Below, piece by piece: positions 1 through 5,620 of a stretch of 5,664 bases of DNA (position 1 is its first letter; each line of letters starts with the position of its first letter). Origin of the DNA: Candidatus Peregrinibacteria bacterium (GTDB lineage: Bacteria > Patescibacteriota > Gracilibacteria > UBA1369 > LOWO2-01-FULL-3); contig SLNK01000047.1 in assembly GCA_007133095.1 (NCBI GenBank), positions 1-5,664 of the forward strand, in the 5' to 3' direction. Made by a program: the position numbers and the translations under genes. Under the pieces are notes generated by a model. That model did not search any database, was not told the DNA's origin, and was given only the letters and a program-made list of their open reading frames with translations.

Positions 1-1799
1 CCTCCATAATAACTGATGTCCCTGACGGCTTTTTTAATCGTCTCCGGAGTAATCCCATGCTTTTTATTGTAAGCAAGTTGTTTACTGCGCCTTCGCTTGG
101 TCTCTTCAATAGCCACCTTCATCGCATCGGTAATTCTGTCGGCATACATCACAACAAAACTGTTAACATTACGTGCACACCGCCCTATCGTCTGAATTAA
201 CGCGCTGGAACTGCGCAAAAACCCCTCTTTATCGGCATCCAAGATCGCGACCATACTGACTTCGGGCAAATCCAACCCCTCTCTCAATAAGTTAATTCCC
301 ACAAGCACATCGAACTTTCCCATTCTCAAATCTCTCAAAATCTCGATTCGCTCAAGTGTATCCACATCCGAATGAAGATATTTCACCCTTACATCGGCAT
401 CAGACAAAAATTCTGTAAGATCCTCCGCACTCCGCTTCGTCAAAGTTGTTATAAGAACTCTATCACCCATCTCCACACGATTCCGAATCTCTCCTATCAA
501 ATTTTCAATCTGTCCTTCTCGTGGTCTGACCACAACCTCCGGATCAATAAGCCCGGTAGGTCGGACAACCAACTCAACTACACGTTTTTTCGGAGTATTC
601 GCCCACTCATACTTGCCCGGAGTGGCGGAAACAAAAACGGTATTACGCATATATTCTTCAAATTCCTCGAATTTCAAAGGCCTGTTATCATGCGAGGACG
701 GAAGCCGAAATCCATGTTCAATTAAAGTTTGCTTGCGTGAAAAATTGCCGTTATGCATACCCCCGATTTGAGGAACGGTCATATGGGATTCATCTAAAAA
801 AAGTAAAAAATCCTCCGGCATATAATCAAGCAACGTGGAAGGCCTCTCTCCCGGATTCTTCGCGTTTAAATATCGTGTGTAATTTTCGATTCCATTGCAG
901 TATCCGGTCTCCATCAAAATTTCTATATCATATTCGGTCCGGGTTTTTATCCTCTCGGCTTCAAGATTTTTTCCAATCTTCTTCAGTTCGTTATATCGAA
1001 GTTCCAAATCTCCTCTAATCATCTCGACAGCCTGGTCAATTCTTTCTTGAGTAGTCACATCATGTTTCGCTGGGAAAATGATAACCTCGTCCATCGTTTT
1101 TATAATTTCTCCCGTAAAACTTTCCACCTCTGAAATCGCTTCAATTTCATCGCCAAAAAACTCGATCCGAAAAACACTGTCCCTATCGGGAGGAAAAATC
1201 TCCACCGTATCTCCCAAAACATGAACCATCCCGTTCTTAAACTCCATGTGGGACCTTGTGTACTGCAAATCTGTAAGCCTTCGGAGAAATCGATCCCGCT
1301 GTATCGTCTCGCCGGTCTTCAATGTAATCGCAAGTTGATTGTAACTGTCAAAAGACCCCAGCCCATAAATACATGAAACCGAAGCAACAATAAGCACATC
1401 CTTCCGGGTAAGAAGATTTGCTGTCGCGGCATGGCGAAACTTATCAATTTCTTCGTTTATGGACGCGTCTTTCTCGATATAAGTATCCGTAGCGGGCATA
1501 TACGCCTCTGGCTGATAATAATCGTAATAGGAAACGAAATAACTCACTGCATTCTCCGGGAAAAAGTCCTGAAACTCACTGCAAAGCTGGGCGGCCAAAG
1601 TCTTATTATGGGCCAAAACAAGCATGGGCTTTTGTAATTCCTCAACAATCTTGGCCATGACATAAGTTTTTCCGGAACCCGTAACACCCAACAACGTCTG
1701 AAACCGCTCTTTGTCACGAAGCCCCTTCGATATTGCCTCTATCGCGTGAGGCTGATCCCCTTTCGGAGACATTCCCGATATTAGTTTAAATTTATTCAT
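1..1799 (-). CDS. uvrB: UvrB, excinuclease ABC subunit B (partial, C-terminus beyond window edge)
   Basis: UvrB is the DNA-loading, ATP-dependent subunit of nucleotide excision repair; it takes damaged DNA from UvrA and recruits UvrC for incision. The reading frame from ATG 1799-1797 is open to the left edge, giving 599 codons of a protein usually about 660-680 residues long. Motifs in order: G-D-Q-P near residue 14; Walker A G-V-T-G-S-G-K-T at 38-45; the damage-probing beta-hairpin Y-Y-D-Y-Y-Q-P-E-A-Y at 91-100; Walker B D-E-S-H at 336-339; and helicase motif VI Q-T-I-G-R-C-A-R-N at 536-544. The start fits the family, with about 13 residues before G-D-Q-P. What is missing is the C-terminal part, including the UVR motif that binds UvrC; this reflects the window boundary, not a broken gene. 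No Shine-Dalgarno sequence precedes the start, and I saw no clear promoter or LexA-type box in the 91-bp gap. It is divergent from the suhB-like gene. Identity is near certain. Confidence 0.97.
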   Translation of the reverse strand, partial: MNKFKLISGMSPKGDQPHAIEAISKGLRDKERFQTLLGVTGSGKTYVMAKIVEELQKPMLVLAHNKTLAAQLCSEFQDFFPENAVSYFVSYYDYYQPEAYMPATDTYIEKDASINEEIDKFRHAATANLLTRKDVLIVASVSCIYGLGSFDSYNQLAITLKTGETIQRDRFLRRLTDLQYTRSHMEFKNGMVHVLGDTVEIFPPDRDSVFRIEFFGDEIEAISEVESFTGEIIKTMDEVIIFPAKHDVTTQERIDQAVEMIRGDLELRYNELKKIGKNLEAERIKTRTEYDIEILMETGYCNGIENYTRYLNAKNPGERPSTLLDYMPEDFLLFLDESHMTVPQIGGMHNGNFSRKQTLIEHGFRLPSSHDNRPLKFEEFEEYMRNTVFVSATPGKYEWANTPKKRVVELVVRPTGLIDPEVVVRPREGQIENLIGEIRNRVEMGDRVLITTLTKRSAEDLTEFLSDADVRVKYLHSDVDTLERIEILRDLRMGKFDVLVGINLLREGLDLPEVSMVAILDADKEGFLRSSSALIQTIGRCARNVNSFVVMYADRITDAMKVAIEETKRRRSKQLAYNKKHGITPETIKKAVRDISYYG

Positions 1800-1861
1800 A
1801 TACCGAAGCAATTTACTACAAAAATCTTCGACCGTCCAGAATCCTTAACCAAAAAGAGCGT

Positions 1862-1889
1862 TTTAAACCTTCCTGAGATTTGGTAAAAT
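1862..1889 (+). promoter_or_regulatory. Putative extended -10 promoter for the suhB-like gene
   Basis: An extended -10 element, TGGTAAAAT at 1881-1889 (TGn plus TAAAAT, five of six consensus bases), lies 16 bp after a weak -35 candidate TTTAAA at 1862-1867. The expected transcription start is near 1896. That is downstream of the first ATG (1891) and upstream of the in-frame ATG at 1918. The element is read from sequence only; in AT-rich intergenic DNA a chance match is possible. Confidence 0.45.
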
Positions 1890-1890
1890 C

Positions 1891-2736
1891 ATGGAGATAA
1901 ATCAGAACCAAAGAAAAATGCTCAATTTCACTCTCAAAATTGCAAAAAAAGCTGGAGATTTGTTATTGGAAAAATCCAAAAACCCTCTGAAAATAACAAA
2001 AAAGAGCGCAAGGGATCTGGTGACGGAAGCCGATAAAGAAGCTGAAGAATTGATAATCAAGGAAATTCTAAAAAAATACCCCAATCACGGAATAATAGCG
2101 GAAGAAAGCCATACTCACACGGAAAACAACCTCCAAAAGCTAAAAAACGCTCCATATATTTGGGTAATCGATCCTCTGGACGGCACCACAAATTACACGA
2201 TGGGTTTACAGCAATACGCGGTATCAATCGGTGTATTTAAAAACACAAATGGAAGAAGCTCAAAAAACTTTGATTATTTGGAAGGAGACATGGTTTTGGG
2301 AGTTGTATATGCGCCGGCCTTAAAAGAGCTTTACCACGCCCAAAAAGGAAAAGGAGCGTATTTAAATAAAAAAAGAATCAGCGTTTCCGATACATCAAAA
2401 TTGATGGATTCCGTAGTCGCAACGGGATTCCCTTACAAAGACAAAACGGTAAATTTACCTTATTTTTCCACGATTTTGGACAAATGCAGAGGAGTGAGAA
2501 GGTTCGGCGCCGCCTCACTGGACTTGTGTTATGTAGCCAAAGGATGCTTTGACGCCTACTGGGAACTTGGCCTAAAACCCTGGGACATAGCCGGCGGCGC
2601 CCTCATCGTAGAAGAAGCGGGCGGAAAAGTAAGTGATGTAAACAGCAAACAGCTTGACCTCTTCGGCGCGGATATATTGGCGACAAATAAAAACCTTCAC
2701 CCCAAAATCACAAAAATATTCAAGTCCTTGCCGTAA
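1891..2736 (+). CDS. suhB: Inositol monophosphatase family protein (SuhB-like)
   Basis: A Mg2+-dependent phosphatase of the inositol monophosphatase superfamily. Family members hydrolyse myo-inositol phosphates or related sugar phosphates, and E. coli SuhB also works in rRNA antitermination. All signature blocks are present: T-E-A-D-K-E at 45-50; A-E-E-S at 70-73 (metal-ligand Glu71); W-V-I-D-P-L-D-G-T-T-N-Y at 91-102 (Asp94 and Asp97 bind metal); R-R-F-G-A-A-S-L-D at 203-211; and W-D-I-A-G-G at 231-236 (Asp232). The length, 281 residues, is slightly above the usual 260-270. The excess comes from a short insertion around 117-132 and possibly from the N-terminus. Met10 (ATG at 1918) is in frame and gives the typical family start, M-L-N-F-T-L-K-I-A; the -10-like element just before 1891 also favours it. 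Neither ATG has a Shine-Dalgarno sequence. The true substrate cannot be told from sequence; related FBPase/IMPase or PAP-phosphatase activity is possible. The gene ends 39 bp before the tRNA. Confidence 0.92.
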   Translation: MEINQNQRKMLNFTLKIAKKAGDLLLEKSKNPLKITKKSARDLVTEADKEAEELIIKEILKKYPNHGIIAEESHTHTENNLQKLKNAPYIWVIDPLDGTTNYTMGLQQYAVSIGVFKNTNGRSSKNFDYLEGDMVLGVVYAPALKELYHAQKGKGAYLNKKRISVSDTSKLMDSVVATGFPYKDKTVNLPYFSTILDKCRGVRRFGAASLDLCYVAKGCFDAYWELGLKPWDIAGGALIVEEAGGKVSDVNSKQLDLFGADILATNKNLHPKITKIFKSLP

Positions 2737-2756
2737 CGAGCCTTTTTCAGTAGTAT
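2728..2756 (+). promoter_or_regulatory. Putative promoter of the tRNA-Arg gene
   Basis: TTGCCG at 2728-2733 (four of six -35 bases) and TAGTAT at 2751-2756 (four of six -10 bases) are separated by exactly 17 bp. The expected start is near 2763, which leaves a leader of about 13 nt before the tRNA. The -35 box overlaps the end of the suhB-like gene, whose stop is at 2734-2736. Both boxes are moderate matches. The tRNA could instead be processed from a suhB read-through transcript. Confidence 0.4.
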
Positions 2757-2775
2757 TTCGACACAAATTCCCCAT

Positions 2776-2852
2776 GCGCCCGTAGCTCAGTTGGATAGAG
2801 CGTTGGCTTGCGGAGCCAAAGGTCACAGGTTCAAATCCTGTCGGGCGCACCA
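2776..2852 (+). tRNA. tRNA-Arg, anticodon GCG, with encoded CCA
   Basis: A complete cloverleaf can be folded by hand. The acceptor stem pairs GCGCCCG (2776-2782) with CGGGCGC (2842-2848), all seven pairs Watson-Crick. The D stem is GCTC/GAGC (2785-2788, 2798-2801). The anticodon stem is TTGGC/GCCAA (2803-2807, 2815-2819) around the loop TTGCGGA. The T stem is ACAGG/CCTGT with loop TTCAAAT. The discriminator is A2849 and CCA is encoded at 2850-2852. The anticodon, at 2810-2812, is GCG, so it reads CGC and by wobble CGU, both arginine. Adenine in the D loop next to GG and C at the middle anticodon position match known arginine identity elements. G at position 37 matches other CGN-reading tRNAs. 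Most bacteria instead use anticodon ACG (edited to ICG) for these codons. Confidence 0.96.
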
Positions 2853-2854
2853 AA

Positions 2855-2875
2855 GGAACGCGCTCCGCGCGTTCC
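2855..2875 (+). terminator. GC-rich hairpin 3' of the tRNA; possible terminator or processing structure
   Basis: GGAACGCG (2855-2862) and CGCGTTCC (2868-2875) form a perfect 8-bp stem with a 5-nt loop, CTCCG, starting two bases after the tRNA CCA. The position suits termination or 3'-end maturation of the tRNA transcript. However, no run of T follows (the next bases are AGTGTCCCC), so it is not a standard intrinsic terminator. The 3' arm recurs at 2896-2903, so the 5' arm could pair with either copy. Confidence 0.35.
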
Positions 2876-2906
2876 AGTGTCCCCATTTCGCTCCGCGCGT
2901 TCCAGT
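2861..2906 (+). repeat. Pair of 18-nt direct repeats with 28-bp period
   Basis: CGCTCCGCGCGTTCCAGT occurs exactly at 2861-2878 and again at 2889-2906, separated by 10 bases (GTCCCCATTT). The first copy contributes the loop and 3' arm of the hairpin right after the tRNA. It could be a local duplication, a remnant of a dispersed palindromic repeat family, or a trace of an insertion event next to the tRNA. Only two copies are in the window. Confidence 0.85.
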
Positions 2907-2953
2907 CAAGCATTTCTTCAAAAACGCGCAAAGAAAAAAACGGCCCCCGCTTC

Positions 2954-2982
2954 TTGACAAAACATCGCAAAAGTGCCATATT
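2954..2982 (+). promoter_or_regulatory. Strong sigma70-type promoter for the RSH-like HD gene
   Basis: A perfect -35 hexamer TTGACA (2954-2959) is followed by a 17-bp spacer and CATATT (2977-2982, four of six -10 bases), preceded by TGC, an extended -10 element. The expected start is near 2989, giving a leader of about 28 nt. A small GCTC-TTT-GAGC hairpin (2987-2997) would sit at the very 5' end of the transcript. No Shine-Dalgarno sequence follows; the nearest is a weak GAAG at 3005-3008. Confidence 0.7.
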
Positions 2983-3016
2983 AGAAGCTCTTTGAGCAAC
3001 AAATGAAGCACCAAAA

Positions 3017-4987
3017 ATGGCCACAATTGAAAAATCCAGGGAAGAATCCATCCTCTTGATAGGATATCACAAAATGTTAGAGGAAAGATGGCCCGTAAGC
3101 AAATCCTCTCAAAACTGCGACGGAAAAGAAAGCGCATTTTTATTTAAACTCGAAAGAAAAGCTCTTGATAACATAGAGTGCCTGGACTTCGATATGCTGA
3201 AAAATGATATTGATACAGAACACCACGAAAGATTAGCAAATATATGGGAAACTGTTTTAGCTCTCAAAACAGAATTTGACAGTGCCGTTGAAACCCTTAA
3301 ACAACATTGGGTAAATGCCCCCCACAATCCCGGATTCCCGGGAGCCTATCCCCAACAACTTGAATTGAATTTTCCGCTTTTAAAACATCCCTATATCAGC
3401 CCTGGAGCAAATAACCCCAAGCAGGGGGACCTTCCCTTCAATCCGGAACCGGAAATCTCAACTCCATCCACTCCCGACAGCACAAAAACATACAAAAGGA
3501 TAAAATCTCCGACTAAAGCGAATTTCAGTTTGAGGGAAAAAGGAGAAGAAGACCCCAATCTTCCTCTCAATTTCCCTTCCAAAACATACGAACAGTCAGA
3601 AATATCCGAACTGGCGGATATGATTTTAGAAATCAAAGGATTAATTCGCAAAAGAATTCCCCAGGAATTTCAGAACGGGGTGTTCGCAAGCGTTAATGTT
3701 CTTAATATCCCCATATCGGACGAATTGCAAACATGGAGAACAACAGACAAGTCCTTGCGCAGAATGACATACGAGACGCAAAAAAACTACATAACGGCGC
3801 TCCGACTATACCTCGCAATGCTGTTGGAACGCTCGGATGACAAAAAGGTTTACATATTCCCCAAAAATCACCTTTTAAGAAACCACCTCGTCCACAGACT
3901 GCGAGCGCTCGAAATAATACACGCGACACATCAGGGGATCACCGCCGCAAAAACCACACTTCACCACGGGTCAACAAAGAAAAGCAGAATAAGAAAAACC
4001 GAAAATAAAGCGGCGGTTGAACACATGTCCAATACAACCGGAAATACGATCTTTGATGTGTTTCCATACAGCACGAACGAAAGTGACAAATTAACAATAG
4101 ATTTAGTTGTCCTGACGGTATTAACCGCAATACACGACATAGTTGAGGACACGGACCAAGACACTGAAGAAATAATACAAAATTACATAAAGCCCTTCAT
4201 AGACAAATACGACAGTAAATTGGATCCACACATAAAGAGCGGCTTCCCGGAAAGAACAAGACAGGAAGTAAAAGCGAAAGTTTTAGATTTGCTGGGTCTC
4301 AGATCCGAAGCAAAAATAAAACACTCACGAAGATCTGCACTAAGAAGCCTCTTAAGAATAATTTCGAACAACACGGAATTAAGCAGAAGCCAAAAACCCA
4401 GCCAAAAACGGCAAGTTGAAGCAAAAAACGCAATACTTCAAAACATTGCGGGGTTTGAAACAACCTCTGAAATACTAAAACTAACGGAAGAAGAGCTTGG
4501 AACATGGGGAATAAAGCCTGAAAATCTTCAAACTCCCTCATCAAAAACCTTTAGAACATTCCCGGAAAGCACTCATGTCTATGATAAACACAAACTCACA
4601 AAATTTTTAATTCGCCTTAACACCATAGCCGGACAAAGCAAAAAAATACAACAAACCGCATTAATCGTAAAAATTGAAGATCGCGCAAACAATTTGGAAA
4701 GTCTGGAAGGATTTAACCCGGAACTGCGCCGAAACACAATAAGAACAACGGTAACAAGATTAATAGCTTGGTGTATGTTGGACCATGATAACGTAAAATA
4801 CCCGCTTTATAACGCACTTCCCCGCCTAATAGATAACACACTGACGGCATATCTCCGCTTTGAAGGTCAACATCCGGAAAAAATAGACAACCTGGACAGA
4901 AGTTACATTTCACAGCTCGAAAAGTGGCAAAGTGAAGTGATAAGATATGAAACATCGGACAAAATAAAAAACCTCCTAGATTGCTAG
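3017..4987 (+). CDS. Divergent RelA/SpoT-type HD-domain protein (putative nucleotide hydrolase) with a large N-terminal extension
   Basis: A 656-residue protein not recognised as a named family, but its second half carries the ordered blocks of the RelA/SpoT (p)ppGpp-hydrolase HD domain. They are R-N-H-L-V-H-R-L at 288-295 (His293 as first metal ligand); A-I-H-D-I-V-E-D-T-D at 371-380 (His373/Asp374 metal ligands, Glu377/Asp378 the catalytic pair); V-K-I-E-D-R-A-N-N-L at 551-560 (Asp555 ligand, Asn559); then P-E-L-R-R around 568-572, like the segment after that block in Rel proteins. Known enzymes space His-to-HD by about 24 residues and HD-to-Asp by about 67; here it is 80 and 182, so two large insertions split the fold. 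No synthetase domain is visible. Residues about 103-185 are Pro/Ser/Thr-rich and probably disordered; 1-100 and 191-270 look helical. There is no signal peptide or membrane segment, so it is likely cytoplasmic. The family link is inferred from motifs; ppGpp or another nucleotide could be the substrate, or the domain may only bind. The gene has its own promoter and overlaps the end of rpe by 12 bp. Confidence 0.68.
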   Translation: MATIEKSREESILLIGYHKMLEERWPVSKSSQNCDGKESAFLFKLERKALDNIECLDFDMLKNDIDTEHHERLANIWETVLALKTEFDSAVETLKQHWVNAPHNPGFPGAYPQQLELNFPLLKHPYISPGANNPKQGDLPFNPEPEISTPSTPDSTKTYKRIKSPTKANFSLREKGEEDPNLPLNFPSKTYEQSEISELADMILEIKGLIRKRIPQEFQNGVFASVNVLNIPISDELQTWRTTDKSLRRMTYETQKNYITALRLYLAMLLERSDDKKVYIFPKNHLLRNHLVHRLRALEIIHATHQGITAAKTTLHHGSTKKSRIRKTENKAAVEHMSNTTGNTIFDVFPYSTNESDKLTIDLVVLTVLTAIHDIVEDTDQDTEEIIQNYIKPFIDKYDSKLDPHIKSGFPERTRQEVKAKVLDLLGLRSEAKIKHSRRSALRSLLRIISNNTELSRSQKPSQKRQVEAKNAILQNIAGFETTSEILKLTEEELGTWGIKPENLQTPSSKTFRTFPESTHVYDKHKLTKFLIRLNTIAGQSKKIQQTALIVKIEDRANNLESLEGFNPELRRNTIRTTVTRLIAWCMLDHDNVKYPLYNALPRLIDNTLTAYLRFEGQHPEKIDNLDRSYISQLEKWQSEVIRYETSDKIKNLLDC

Positions 4988-5620
4988 GCTTTCGATGGCC
5001 GCCTTCCTATCGTCCGCCCCAAAAATATAACTCCCGGCAACAAGGATATTGGCCCCCGCTTCAACGCAAATTCTTCCCGTTTCAGAATTAATTCCGCCAT
5101 CGACACTTATATTTTTCTCGAAACCCATCGCCCTTAACTTTTTGATCTTATCAACCATATCAGGCATAAAATCCTGCCCTCCAAACCCGGGCTCCACAGT
5201 CATAACCAAAATTTGATCAACCAAATCCAAAACATCCGCGATTTTTTCCACGGAAGTACCTGGCTTGATTGAGACACCGGCCAAAATTCCGGCATCGCCA
5301 ATCTCCCGAAGCGCCGCGGGAAGCCCCCCTTCATATTCACCATCTCCAAAAACCTCCTCATGTATAGTCAAAGTACTTGCACCCGCCTTTATAAAATCGT
5401 CAAAAAACTTCCAAGGATGCTCAATCATCAAATGAACATCCAGGGGGACCTTGCTTTTTATCCATTTATAAACAGGCGCCCCAAAACTTATATTGGGAAC
5501 AAAATGCCCATCCATCACATCTATATGTAGTCGATCACAAAAAGCCTCAACGGAAGCAACTTCCTCATTCAGTTTGCCAAAATCAGCAGATAATATTGAA
5601 GGAGAAACCTGTGTTTTCAT
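4976..5620 (-). CDS. rpe: Ribulose-phosphate 3-epimerase
   Basis: Interconverts D-ribulose 5-phosphate and D-xylulose 5-phosphate in the cytoplasmic pentose phosphate pathway; a TIM-barrel metalloenzyme. Family motifs, numbered from ATG 5620: S-P-S-I-L-S-A-D at 6-13; H-I-D-V-M-D-G at 32-38 (His32 metal ligand, Asp34 catalytic); D-V-H-L-M-I at 61-66 (His63); M-T-V-E-P-G-F-G-G-Q at 140-149; S-V-D-G-G-I at 172-177 (catalytic Asp174); V-A-G-S-Y-I-F at 194-200, the phosphate-binding end. The 214 residues match the usual 210-225. A GTG one codon upstream (5623) is in frame, but the ATG is preferred because it overlaps the stop of the upstream gene as TGATG, which suggests translational coupling; no Shine-Dalgarno sequence is present. 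The stop is TAG at 4978-4976, inside the end of the convergent HD gene. Identity is near certain. Confidence 0.97.
   Translation of the reverse strand: MKTQVSPSILSADFGKLNEEVASVEAFCDRLHIDVMDGHFVPNISFGAPVYKWIKSKVPLDVHLMIEHPWKFFDDFIKAGASTLTIHEEVFGDGEYEGGLPAALREIGDAGILAGVSIKPGTSVEKIADVLDLVDQILVMTVEPGFGGQDFMPDMVDKIKKLRAMGFEKNISVDGGINSETGRICVEAGANILVAGSYIFGADDRKAAIESLAI

Noticed and set aside
372..1637. Three plus-strand open frames (372-725, 737-1018, 1431-1637)
   Set aside because: They lie antisense within uvrB, whose minus-strand frame has all family motifs, and their translations show no domain.
2861..2906. Two direct repeats as a minimal CRISPR array
   Set aside because: There are only two 18-nt copies with a 10-nt gap, too short for repeats or spacers, and no cas gene is nearby.
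2931..2953. G-rich then T-run on the minus strand resembling an intrinsic terminator
   Set aside because: The stem would be only about 3 bp, and no minus-strand gene runs into it.
2776..3016. The tRNA as an integration (att) site for a mobile element carrying the HD gene
   Set aside because: No duplicate of the tRNA 3' end is visible in the window, and there is no integrase; the repeats after the tRNA do not copy tRNA sequence.
2572..3051. Minus-strand open frame of 159 codons across the end of suhB, the tRNA and the HD promoter
   Set aside because: It reads antisense through a perfect tRNA, a promoter and two real genes. Its R-P-T-G-F-E-P-V-T-like segment is the familiar spurious translation of a tRNA complement.
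3003..3059. Possible 18-codon upstream ORF starting 14 bases before the HD gene and overlapping its start
   Set aside because: It is out of frame, has no ribosome-binding site and shows no leader-peptide features such as codon runs or an attenuator hairpin.
3017..4987. HD gene as a bifunctional RelA/SpoT with a synthetase domain
   Set aside because: No synthetase-type motif is visible N- or C-terminal to the HD blocks, and only about 85 residues follow the last block.
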